Below, piece after piece: positions 26,705-38,307 of a stretch of 64,000 nt of DNA. Origin of the DNA: Cucumis sativus (lineage: Eukaryota > Streptophyta > Magnoliopsida > Cucurbitales > Cucurbitaceae). The stretch covers positions 12,648,001-12,712,000 of the forward strand of contig NC_026660.2 of assembly GCF_000004075.3 (NCBI RefSeq). The letters run 5' to 3'. Below the pieces are notes generated by a model that saw only the letters and a list, made by a program, of their open reading frames with translations, had not been told where the DNA came from and did no database searches. Each line of letters begins with the position of its first letter. The first letter of the stretch is position 1. Position numbers and translations under genes: made by a program.

Positions 26705-27478
26705 TGGATGTCAACATCTATATTTTGTTAAGTTTTGATACATCACGTAATGCATGGGAATGCATGGGATGATGCACCAAAAGATTAAAAAGAGTACTGC
26801 CAGTGCGGTCCTCATCTTTTATGTTTTCTTTGACCAAACTCTCCACTTATCAAATTATTCTAACAACTCGTCGTATTGTGGTTGTCAATTTTTGTATTCT
26901 TAATTATGTATTAGTTAATAAAAGATGTATACAACTCATTCTATAATCCATTGCATCTAACAATTATTGTGAAATACAATTCATGTTTTCCTCACACAAA
27001 CTTACACATTAATCTTGCAACCAATTCCTTAACAAAATTCTTGACCATGTTTTTATTGATTTGATTTTAAAATTTTTAATGGTTTAGTTTCCAACCTCTG
27101 TTTAGTTTTAAAAGAATTTAGTTAGTTAAATAGAAACTAAGTTTATAAAATTTTATTTTCTTCTAAATCTTTTAAATGTCCCCTTTTTAAAATATCTTTT
27201 TATAAACTTTACTTTACTCTTTATTTCTTTTTTTATATATATATATAAAAAAAAAACTATCATTTTAGACTTTGTTATATCATTTTTCATCTAAAATATA
27301 CTTTTCAATGTTTTATTGAAGACAAAAGAGAAGAATGACACGTCAACGAGTCTAACATGGTCATCTCTGCTAGGGAATGGCTTTGGGATTTTGGTCCATG
27401 ACAAGGAAAAAGTAGTTTTTGAAGAAAAGAGGTAGAAATCGTTGCTCACGTTAGAAGATTTAGGCTTGACAAGTTGGT

Positions 27479-27585
27479 GTATATATATATATATATATAT
27501 ATAATGTGGTTGTATGGTGGTGGAAGTATAACCCTCATGTGTTGCTACTGTCGTCCGTCCAATTCTACTGTCGTCCGTCCAATCG
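27479..27585. repeat. (AT)n microsatellite and a 20-bp direct duplication
   Basis: An AT run spans 27479-27503. Just after it a unit containing TACTGTCGTCCGTCCAAT occurs twice in tandem, at 27546-27565 and 27566-27585. Confidence 0.8.
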
Positions 27586-27992
27586 AACATGTGAATTCTG
27601 TCGAATCACATCTCAAACTAGCCACATAGGCATACATAGGTGGTGACCCCGAGGGACTCCCATACGGTACAACTCTAACAGGCAGACCTAACAGAACACT
27701 ATAGCCTATACGTGCTTATCATAACATCAATATCTTTGATCATATTTGATCATAGCATGCCTCAATAATACTGTCTCAATCATAATATGGTTACCGAAGT
27801 AGTCATTTATAAGGTCATCTCAAATAGTCATATTATACCTCTCTTAGTTACACCATTGAACAATACATAACATACATGCAACTTTCAAGTGGGGTTTAGT
27901 AGGAAAAATCTCTTACCTGAAGATCTGCTAAAATAATTCACTGGTTGGCAGTCAAATCCTCCCAATACTCAGTCTTAAACATAAACAAAATA

Positions 27993-28465
27993 CACTACAA
28001 CAAAAATGGTCTACAACGACAGTTATTTTTGCCACGAATAAAATCCGTGACAGTTATTTACAGTAATAGTATCGGAAGTCATGAAAAGTCTTTTCATGAC
28101 AGTTTTCGAAAATTGTCGCAATAAGTTTTTTTATGACAGAAAATAAATGTAATTAATTACTATTTTATAACAACAAATAACTGTTATATTTTATATTGTG
28201 ACAACAAATAACTGTCATCATTTGTGTATTAACGACAGTTTAAAAATGTCGCAAATTAGTTTATTATGACATTTTTTAATTGTTAAGGATATGTCAATCG
28301 TGACAGTTTTTTTTAGAAAATTTAATGTCATTGTTTTGCTATTGACGACATTTTTTTCTTGTCAAATATAGGACAATCGTTACAGTTTTTTATAACAAAA
28401 ATGTCATTGTTTTAATATTGACGACAATTATGGAGTGTAACGAATTCATATATTATGACACTTAA
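27993..28465 (+). mobile_element. CACTA-type transposon end with subterminal repeats
   Basis: The segment starts CACTACAACAAAAATGG, the usual terminus of CACTA (En/Spm) elements. For the next 450 bp it carries many short degenerate motifs of the form GACAGTT or GACGACA in both orientations (for example near 28017, 28049, 28098, 28236, 28300 and 28345), as expected of CACTA subterminal regions. I found no matching TAGTG end or transposase, so this is one end of a non-autonomous or broken element; the right limit is approximate. Confidence 0.55.
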
Positions 28466-31400
28466 TTCATGTTGCAAATTCCTCAATTACTATCCTTTTT
28501 CCTTGTTCTCCTTGTCGCTTCGTCATTACACGAACCATTTGAATGACAATAATGTTATAATACATAACACCCATATAGAAACAAATGGTCGACACTTTAA
28601 TATACATATGCTATAATACACTTTATAATATTCGTACATTTCCAATCAAGTTTGAACAATTTACAAGTATGAAATTTCAGCCTTTAATCAAAACTAGTGT
28701 AAATATCATCAGAATACATATAACATGATTTTCTGCACAAGCATAAACAACCAACAGGTAAGCCTTCTATCTCTAAAAATATTATTGGTCGCTTGAACCA
28801 TGGTAAGTGTACTTTGATGGTCCAGATTAGCTTTAACATGGGAAATAGACATTGGGTCTGGTGTCTTCTCAGCCCATTTACTTTTGAACTTGATCACCCT
28901 GTTACACTGGGCTTTGGCCCAAATATCTGAATCTACAGATTTGAGCCATTAGCCAAAAGCCCATAAAATGAAAAGGTCGATCATTCATGGACCTACAAGG
29001 CAAGCCCAATACTATGTCAACAACCTTTCATTCATCATACGGATGTTTTTATTGTTTACATAATTAGGTAAAGCTGTCGACTACATTTTAAAAAATTCCT
29101 ATTCAAGCTTTCAGTTTTTACCTTAATCAAATTGGGAATTTTAAATTTTTGTAACAATGAATGGATTTCAATTACCAAATTGATTAGTTAAAAAAAAGAA
29201 GAGAAAGAGAAAATGAGAACACATAACAAAAGGTTGTTGTAGTACCCTAATTCATCATCTTCTTTCCAACACTATAACCATACTGCACGTTCTTTTGTCC
29301 AAACCTAAAGTACTAATCTTGTCATTTTCTCTATCTCTCAATGCCTTTTTCCCTTCTTCTTCTTTATGTTATTTTGTGCATCTTCATACATACAAATCTA
29401 TTTAGACTCATCGTAGTAAAAAAATTAAGGAAACTAGAATTACTCTAACATAATCATGTGATTCTAATGTGTGCCTTCGGTTCTTTTCTTTCCTTTTTTT
29501 AATATAAATTAAAATTGTAATTGGTGTTTAAATGTAGGTTAATAAATTAAAGATAATAATGATATGAAAATGTGAGGGAGATTTATGGATTATAGATTGA
29601 TAAGAAGGGGATGTATGTATGTGAGAAGAGAAGAGAAGAGAAAGGGTATGCAATAGTAAAGGAAATGGGCCCTAAACACTAAAATTAATTGAGTCCTTAA
29701 GATTAGGACCACCCTTTTTGTTTTGTTAAGGGCTCCACCTTGCTATCACATGTAACCATGTTGTGTCCTTATCTTCCCCTTTTACTATTTGGCCCTTTCA
29801 TTTCATTCAAATGCAAACCACATATCCACCTAAACCCACACCCACACCCCCCACTCTAACATTCCTTTTAAAATAAACACACATATATGTATTCATTCCC
29901 TTGCTTCTTATTATTACTTTTGGGTCCAAATGTTTTCTTTCTTTTCAAAAAAATTCAAATTGTAACATCAATCGTGGAAAGAATTTTGTGTGGGAAACAG
30001 AGACATTTATGCTCTTTTCTTCAATCTAATCCACTTATACCTTTAAAAAAAAAAAAAAAAGAAGAAGAAAGGAAAGTAAAGTAAATTTCAATCCAATCCT
30101 AAAATGAGTGGGTTGGAGTTTAATTGATTTCTTTTTAAATTAATGGGAATCATACTAGGTTCAATTTAAAATAAAAGCAGTAATATGATCCTTATATTTT
30201 ATATATGTATCAAAATTTACCATTTGAGTAGAAAATCAAATCAAATCAATCGTTACGGTGTTGGTTTAAATGTTGTAGAGGTGATAAAACAAAAATTGAA
30301 ACTTCTTTAAATCATCAATCGTATAAGTTTAATATTTTAAATTTATGTATAAATGTGATGTAATTAATTTAATTAACTATTTTGATATTAGAATTTATTA
30401 TATGAGAATTGAGAGTGGCATATTAATTACTTTTTAGAAATTGCAAGAATTCTAGTGAAAATGTCGATTTAAAAAAAAGTTAAAAAGAAAAAAAACAATA
30501 CTATAAGTTTCTTATAATAACTCATTAAAATAAATACATTATTTAATAATAATCTATTTAATTGTTTAAATTAATTTATTTATGTTTTTTAATTATTTAT
30601 TTATTTCTATAAAAGAAATTATGAGTATGCTTTTTTATTTACACACTTTTTAATTATTAATAATACATACAAATTATTTTTAAATATAAATATTAACCCT
30701 TTTAGAAAATAACTCTGTGATTTTATTAATGAGGAATACTACAATACTTGGAATATTTATTTATGAATACTAAACAACTCTTGTGTATATCTATAATCTA
30801 ATATATATATATATATAAAAGGCAAATTTGAAAAAAAAAAAGTTATAGACAACTTTATCTTTCAACATTTTAATTAATTACAATTATATCATATTCTTCT
30901 AGTTTGAAATATATGAAAAGTTTGAAATTAAATACATTAAATTTATGAACTATTGCTTATTATTATTGTAAACTGATTTGTGGATTGATGAAGATTGAAG
31001 ATGAAATTGAAGTTTGAAGATAAAAGATGAAGATTGAAATTGTTTCTAACATTTTTGTTTGTTAATTTTCACTTGTATGTTAGAGTATAGTTTTCAAATT
31101 TTTAAATTTTGATGGTTCAAAGGACTTCTTGTGACTTTCACTTACTTAAACTTTTAGTCATCCACGAAATAAGGTTAGTTATTATAATATAATGATAGAA
31201 ACGATAATTACAAATTTATCATTTTATTTTAGTATAATTTTTCATTTTTATTTTAGTATATAAAAAAGTGAGATTTGTATAAATAGCATAATATGAATTT
31301 TGTATAAATAAAAAATTTTACCCAAAAGAAAAAGGGGGAAATGTGAGATTGTTAAGATTTTTGTATTTGAAAGCTAAATATTTGTGTTTAATGAGTGATG

Positions 31401-34400
31401 TAAAACAAAATATTTATAAAAAAAGAGTAAAGTATGTTACTTTGATTTTAAAATACATAATAAAATAAATGACTACTTCACGTTATTTATTATTACCGTA
31501 GCAAGAAAAAGATTATATCAATTAAAAGAAAAAAAAAAACATAAAAAAAAACATATTTACAGTATCTTTTTTAATAAAAAAAATGAATAAGTCAATAATG
31601 AAAATATCATAACATTAACAACCTACTTTACGAAGACCCTTCATCTTCAAGCACGTGATTTCTAAGCCTCCATCTTTTATCTTCAAGTTCCCAATATCTA
31701 ATCCTCTATCTTTCATCTTTAAGTTCAATATACAGTCGTTCTTCACAAACTCATACACCAACATAAAATTTACTCTTTATCTTTGAGTTGACAATCTGCA
31801 AACCACATCATCTCTATTTTCAAACATAAAATTTATTATAAAGCCACTAAAACTTCATTCGTAACCTTACATCTTAAAACCAAAATCAATAAACTTTCAT
31901 CTTCAAGCTACTAAATCTCCAATCTAAAGAGAAGATAAATTTTTTAAAATGTAGTAAAGACCGACTCATTTTATAGTAGTAACAAAAATGATATTGTAAA
32001 ACAAGTAAACTTTCAAAAGTTTTGAAACCACTATAATTATAATTAAACTTAAAGTCATAAACTATAGAATGTTTTTGGAAATAAATAAATAAAAACATTT
32101 CGTATTTTACATTATTTTTACATTTAATTATAATTAATAATTATTTTTATTAATTAACAATATTTCATTTGATTTAATAAATAACAAAACTATCCATCAG
32201 ATTAATTAGAAAGAAAGGATAAAATAAGAATATAAAGTTTCTCCATATAAGAATTTTTATATATAGTATAAATAGATTTTGAACAAGTTATACAATTGTT
32301 CGTCATAAATTTATGTCACAACAAAACAAAAACAGAAATAGAGAACTCTTTTGTGTTTGACATTGAAAATTTTATACTTATTACAGAAGTAAACGAAACG
32401 TTTTGAGTGTTGTACTTCGTAATATTTGAAATTCTATTACAAATACTTTTTTTTTTTTGAAGAAAAATTTATTCAAATTTGAGACAAAAGTTAGATTAGT
32501 ATATAAATTACTAATGGGTGAATTTTCAATTTTAAAATAATATAAATAAAATCTATATAATATAGATGCTAGAAAAATAAATAGTTCAATTTTGGGAGAA
32601 AAGAAACCATTATAACAATTGTCAATATATACTGACAAGATTTAAAAAAGAATGTTTTAAAAATTAGAGATGGAGCAAGTAAAAAAGAAGATGGGTCTTA
32701 TGTTTTAATACAACAAATATATGAAGATTTGAATTTTCAACTACATAATGAAAACTATGTCATAAGTACCATTATGATTGATGATCGAGTTTAATCGAAC
32801 TTCTTGTTATTTATTTACTTTCAGGTCCAAAAGTTTTTCAAAAATTTTCAAATTATTAACATTGATTGCCAAAGGGCCCTACGTGGTAAAAAAAAAAAAA
32901 CTTATTTTCCCTATTTTCTATCTGGTCACTATTTTTAAAAATTTATTTGAAAGGTAATGTAATTAAGTTCGTTGTTGTTTTCTTGAAATTCAACTTCATA
33001 TGAGCCAAATGAGTAACACAGCTCATTAAAGTTTTGCGTCTTCAACTTCCAACTTTTTTCTTAGCCCTAATTTGAAAATGAAATGTGTTGTTTTCTCCAT
33101 AAATAAAACAAAAATTATATATACATTTATTAGCATTGTTTTTTTTTTAATATTCATTTGTCCTTGTATTTTTAAAAATGAATTTTAGCCATTTTATTTT
33201 TAGGGTGTGATCACTTTTTCACCATATGTGTGTGTTTTATACACGATAAAGGAGAAAAAAAATCAAATATTTTTATTAGTGATTTAATTTATATATAGAA
33301 TGGATGGACAATGGATTAGTTAAAATCATGTCTTCTATTTAGTAAAGTTTCAATCTTTTAAATTATTTGAACAAATTATTAATGTGTTGTAAAATTTCCA
33401 TCATGTATCACTTAACTTACATAAGTATTATCTACTTTTCCATTTTTGAACAATTATATTACTCCAATGCTTCTTTTTTTAAAAAAAGAACTTATTTGCA
33501 AAATAATGCACCATGTGCACAATCTGTTTTTATTTACTACAAATATTTGTTAAAACTTATAAAGACACTTTTTCCTTCATCAACTTTTGTCCAAATGACA
33601 ATTCCATGGGCATAACACGTAAATTCTCAAAGAGAGGATTTAAAAAAATAATAGCTCTCTTTTATTGGCTTTGAACGAAATAGTGAAAAACAACTTTGCT
33701 TAACAAATAAGACACTTGTTACTATTTCAAATATCATTGTTCCATCCCTCGTCTAATAAAAAAAGGTTTGAATGTGAAAGAAAGATTCTGATTTCACGTC
33801 AGTCCAACGGTGATGGGAAGAATTGATGGAATAGAATTAATTGTTTGTGATAGTGAACATTTTTTTTCTTAAAAAAAAAAAGGTATAATTTAACAAAGAT
33901 GCAACTTTTCCCTCTCAACAAAATTTGAGGGTATTTAAATTAGTGTAGATTATAGATTATAGATAATAGAAAAGGACAAGAGCTGAAATTACTAAAAAGG
34001 ACAGTTTTTGAAGTTTCCATTCCGACCTCAACTTAAATTTCAAAACATCTCTATGGGAAGAACAGTTAATTTAACAAATTGCATTCATAATCTGACAAAA
34101 ATTCCAATGGTAAAAGAACAGATCAACACATCTATCAAATGAATTTGTTATTATCTTTGGCTGTTCATGAAGACAATGTAATAATTGGCTTTTGTCCACT
34201 AATGGAAGAGTGTCAGATTTCCAAATTTCCAAATTTCATCCATGCTTGGACAACATTTCAATGGAATTTGAAAAGAAAAAGGAATTTTAAAAAAAGTTAA
34301 ATTAATTAACTCGTTGAATCAAACCCAAAGTGAGAAAGTTGTTTGCATTTTGATACATAATGCAAATCAACTCAAAAGCTGAAATATCAATTGAATCATA

Positions 34401-34451
34401 AACACCTATCTAATAAAAATTAAAAAAAAAAAAAAAAAAACATTATCAAAT
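28466..34451. other. Long AT-rich intergenic stretch, no gene seen
   Basis: About 6 kb. A less AT-rich part at 28690-29030 (with GGGCTTTGGCCC and several GCCCA motifs) and one at 29640-29850 stand out, but no frame shows recognisable motifs. GAAGAT-rich direct repeats occur near 30975-31040, and a CT-rich relative near 31630-31720. The rest is A/T-run sequence; frames in it are short and low-complexity. Confidence 0.55.
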
Positions 34452-35339
34452 CTATATGTGCTCTGAAGATGGAGAAGAAGCTAAAGGAAGAACCTGTGAA
34501 GAACTTGAAGAATATGGTGAGACATGATGATCTTCTTCTTGAACTGCTTCTTTAGGAATGGACATGGCTCTAATTTCAGAACTTTGAACTGACCCATCAT
34601 TTTTATTGGGCTTCTTCTGAGCTTCTTCCATTAATTTTCTGTACAATTTCTCTTCTGCCTCTCTTAAGAACTTAAATTTTGGGGGAGGTGATGATAAGAG
34701 CCTACTCAAATCCAAATCAGTTGATGATTCAAAGAGAGGATTTATATTGAATCCATGGTGTTTGAAAGAACTCAAAGGGTTTAATGGAGATGTTGTTGGC
34801 ATCAATGGAGGAGAAGGCAAAGGAGTAAGAAAAGGAGTATCAACAGTTAATATAAGATCACTTAAACTTCTTGTTCTTGATCCTTTTCTGCTTCTATCTT
34901 CAGATTCTAAATCTTCTTTAGTTTCCTCTTTAATGGTGAAAAGAAACCTTGGTGGACCTGCAAGATTATGCAGTCTCATCAACTCTAACTCAACTCCTCC
35001 ATCTTCTCCACCAGATGATTTCAACAACAAATCTTTACTACAACCAATTTCAATGTCAGATTCTTGATTCCTCAGTTCTAGATTCCTTTGATTTTCTCTA
35101 GAACTGTTGGGTTGTTGTAACGAAGAAGAAGAAGAAGAAGAAGAGGAACCCTTTTTCCAATTCCAACAAATGAGATGAAAAAACTCTTTAGCATAATTGG
35201 TGAATTCATCTTCAACATGTGAAGAAGTTATACTTCTTTTCTTCCACCATAGCAAATAGTAAAGCTCAGCAACAAGAGCAAATAGAAGACACCCAAAAAC
35301 TAAACTCAACCCAATTCCCAATCCACTAAAAGAAGTCAT
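34452..35339 (-). CDS. Membrane-anchored serine-rich protein of unknown function
   Basis: A single-exon frame of 295 codons from ATG at 35339 (MTSFSGLGIGLSLVFGCLLF). The frame stays open nine codons further upstream but only from a TTG, so I use the ATG. Residues about 5-32 are strongly hydrophobic and end in ELYYLLWWKKR, which reads as one N-terminal membrane anchor. The rest is hydrophilic: a Ser run encoded by a trinucleotide repeat near 35126-35147, an acidic middle, a Pro/Ser/Thr-rich stretch (TPFLTPLPSPP), a charged part with REAEEKLYRKLMEEAQKK, and a Ser-rich tail. I know of uncharacterised plant proteins of this layout but no tested function. The leader appears to contain an intron and uORFs. 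Confidence 0.8.
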   Translation of the reverse strand: MTSFSGLGIGLSLVFGCLLFALVAELYYLLWWKKRSITSSHVEDEFTNYAKEFFHLICWNWKKGSSSSSSSSSLQQPNSSRENQRNLELRNQESDIEIGCSKDLLLKSSGGEDGGVELELMRLHNLAGPPRFLFTIKEETKEDLESEDRSRKGSRTRSLSDLILTVDTPFLTPLPSPPLMPTTSPLNPLSSFKHHGFNINPLFESSTDLDLSRLLSSPPPKFKFLREAEEKLYRKLMEEAQKKPNKNDGSVQSSEIRAMSIPKEAVQEEDHHVSPYSSSSSQVLPLASSPSSEHI

Positions 35340-35640
35340 TCCCCTTTGAATTGGGAACAATCTCAAATCTCTACCATTAATTAATTACCAAAACCCCCCA
35401 CTCCACAATCCAAATTCCAAAACTCCATGAACAGAAATCGTTGAAATCCCCCAAACAAGAACTCAAATCACTTAAGAGAATCTGTAAATTGAGGCCTGAA
35501 ACAAACGCAATAGTGAATTTGCAGCAAGTTTGTTCGAAGAGAAGAATAAACTCGTTAGGGAGAAAAAAATGAGAAATTATTACCTTTAGAAAGGAAAGAG
35601 AATGAAGGAGCAGCCACAATCAAGAGATGCAACCCAAATT
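35340..35640 (-). promoter_or_regulatory. Probable 5' leader with intron and short uORFs
   Basis: On the minus strand a good donor (CTAAAG|GTAATAA) and acceptor (GTTTCAG|GCC) mark a likely 88-bp leader intron at 35496-35583. After it, ATG at 35428 starts a 15-codon uORF ending at 35381, and a four-codon ATG...TGA frame follows before the main ATG at 35339. The transcript start is not known, so this is inference from splice signals. Confidence 0.4.
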
Positions 35641-35824
35641 GTAAAATTTTAAAATAAGAAAGAATCCAAAATGATGAACAAGTGATTAAATTAAGAAAGG
35701 GAAGGTGAAGAATAAGGAAATTAAAAAAAATGAAATTTGGGGTTTGGGGATTGTATTTTGTGGGAGTTGCTTGGATGGCAGCTCACATGGGTGGGTTTGG
35801 CTAAAGCGTGTGTATATAAATTAC

Positions 35825-35842
35825 ATATATATATATATATAT

Positions 35843-35873
<31 letters not shown>
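35825..35873. repeat. (AT)n microsatellite
   Basis: Two AT runs, 35825-35844 and 35847-35873, separated by a C interruption, about 490 bp upstream of the membrane-protein gene start. Frames read through it on both strands give only Ile-Tyr repeats. Confidence 0.95.
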
Positions 35874-35876
<3 letters not shown>

Positions 35877-37390
35877 ATTATTTTGGTATTGGTTGTTTGG
35901 CTTTGAATGCAAAAGAGGAGAATCATCCTTCTATGGTGAATCACATTCCATAAATATTTCAAAGAATCAAAATAACACGCTTTCATTTTATTTTATTTTA
36001 TACATTTTACCTTTTTAGTTTCTTCATCTACTTTTTTCTTTTTTTCTTTTCAAGTTTTGTATTTCTATTTAACTTCAATTTCGGGTTTGGTTTTACTTTT
36101 AATATTTTATACTCTTAAATTTGGTAAATTTTAAATTAAATGTAGTTACCAAGTTAATTATCATTATTAAAAAATAAACATAAGATTACAACCAAAACTA
36201 GTTTTTAGTCGAGATTTAAGGATTTAGTCCATTCACTCTAAAAGATATCTAATAGATTGGTTTAAAACTTGTGATTAGTTTGTTTCTAAATTCCAAAATA
36301 TGTTTTAATATATTTTTTAACTTTGGATTTGGCTCTTTAATGATTTAGTTTGGTGTGAGATAGAATATTTACTCTAACACTTTTTAAACTTTATGGGTTT
36401 AGTATTAATTAACCATAACAAGTACGTGGAAGACGGAAATGCAAATTAAACATAAAGTTTAAAATTTGCCAAGTAAAATTTATATGGAAGGTAAAAAAGG
36501 TCTTCTTATGGAGCTGAATATATAATGAAGTGTTCCATGTGAATAATAATTATTGAGATTCTATACAATTGAATGCATGTACAAATACAATATCCAATAT
36601 GGGAAATGTGGAAATAAATAATCTGAACCAAAAAGCCATTCTAATGCATAGTAGTTGTTGTTTTTTCCATAATAATTTATTGTGGAAGTTTTTGTTTCCA
36701 TAATGTTCATTAATTTATTGTTTTATTTTCTTTCAGTGTGATATTCATTAATATTCAGTTGATAATAATAAAGCCCATGGTCCACAATTAACTAATAATA
36801 GCAATGCAAAATATTAGATTTAAATATGTTTCGTTCAAAAAACCAACTAATTAAAATTTCCTTAGATATTAATAAGTAATATATTCCTAAAAATATTTAT
36901 TTGTAAGATTTGATTGGAGGATAGATTTTATATTTAGGCAACATGGCTCTCGAGGTTTGGAAAAGTGTTTATGGGTTGATTATGAGATTGTTAATATGAT
37001 TTTGAACTTCTGGGAATATGTTTTTAATAATTTGTAATCAATTTAATGTTTAATTTTACATCTTTTGTGGTAGATTGCCAAAATTGACCATGAAATATGG
37101 ATTAGGGTGGCAATTGTGCAATCAATATACTATGAAACTTTCAATTGTAAAAATTAATTTATATAATTAGGATGTGATACTTCAATTTACGATAATGGTA
37201 GAATTTGAACTTCAAAACAATAAAATTTGAACATTTAAACTTATACCGTTATTAAAACTGTTATTGTAAGACCGAGACTACACTTTTAACACTTTTATAA
37301 GTTTGTAATTGTTTTTACCATTCAAATTTGATTTTGAAGTTCTAATTGTTTTTACGATTCACCCTATAGAAAAAATTCGATCTGATAGAG
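35874..37390. other. AT-rich intergenic DNA, no gene seen
   Basis: Lies between two divergently transcribed genes (minus at 34452-35339, plus at 38308-39816). No supported frame and no clear repeat beyond A/T tracts. Confidence 0.6.
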
Positions 37391-37500
37391 TATAGGGTTT
37401 AGAGTTTTACGTGCGTAATTAAGATGGGCCGTGAACTATGCGGGTCTGAGCCCAATAACATGAACCAATAAATTTCTAGCCCAAAACAGTAAATGGGCCG
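37391..37500 (+). promoter_or_regulatory. Telo-box and site II cluster upstream of the alpha-crystallin gene
   Basis: TATAGGGTTTAGAG (37391-37404) contains a telo-box core. It is followed by TGGGCC at about 37425-37430, GAGCCCAATA near 37448, TAGCCCA near 37478, and TGGGCC at 37494-37499. Telo-box plus TGGGCY is a known promoter pairing in plant housekeeping and chromatin genes. A consensus donor GTAAGT at 37871 suggests a leader intron in the transcript. Confidence 0.5.
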
Positions 37501-38307
37501 GAAAAGTGCTTCATTGCCCATACATTTCATTACATTCATAACCTTGGAAAGGGCAGAGAAAAAGGAAATTGAAAATACGCGCCGTCACCGCTAGCAGACG
37601 TCGTCAATGTTTTTAACCTACTCCATCAATAACTCCGTCGAAATTAAGCGGTCTGATTAACGGACACCGTTATCGTTGTTCTCCTCAAACTCTTTGTCAC
37701 TTCTCTCCTTCTCGGCTCCGGTGGGCTTTGGATTGGATTTGGGGAAGGAGATGAGGGTTGTTTGTTTTTCCGCTGTGTAAAAGGAGGCTGTAATTTTGAG
37801 AATCTGAATACCCATCTTCAAATTGAAATCCCTTTTCGTTTCCCTACTTTCTCTAATTCCATACGTAATCGTAAGTTCTTTCCGTTTTTTGTCTATATTT
37901 CTTCGAATTAATTGGTTCATACAAATCTTGGACAGGTTCTCTTTTCCTTTTGTTGCTGGGATTCTTCTGTTTGCAAGTTTGTTGTTCATCTCCATCTGGG
38001 GTTTTTTTTTTTTCCCTTTTCTTTATGGCTATTGTTCATCTTTAGTTGGGTTTCTGTTTTGGGATTTTTTCCCCCAATCGAGGGTCCAAGGAGATTTTCA
38101 ATTTCTGTTGTGGAAGTGGACCATGATTCTGAATGTTGGAAGTGAAAAGTGTTGATTGTAGTTGGTTTTGATTTTATCTGAGAAACTGGATTTGTATGGA
38201 TGTGCTATGAGTTGATACTGTTGAATTTAGAGGAGGCTGGAGATAGTTTCTTCTTGTTGTAACTGTGGTTAACCAAGGATTCTTTCTGGGTTTCGGGCTG
38301 AGAGGGC

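Larger units (their letters stand above)
23209..27992. other. Dof 5' region and intergenic DNA
   Basis: Bases just above 23208 are the Dof leader and promoter, with a GA-rich stretch near 23268-23320. Beyond it no gene is seen. The minus-strand frame at 27291-27590 is interrupted by an AT microsatellite and has no family resemblance. The block 27590-27990 is less AT-rich and looks like an old insertion or gene fragment, but I could not place it. Confidence 0.45.

Noticed and set aside
35340-35366. N-terminal extension of the membrane-protein gene by nine codons
   Set aside because: The extension begins with TTG, not ATG; the first in-frame ATG is at 35339 and leads straight into the membrane anchor.
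35705-35986. Frames on both strands around 35.8 kb
   Set aside because: They read through an AT microsatellite and give only Ile-Tyr repeats.
37657-38155. Frames on both strands upstream of the alpha-crystallin gene
   Set aside because: They fall in the likely promoter and leader of that gene, have no family resemblance, and are broken by T-rich runs.
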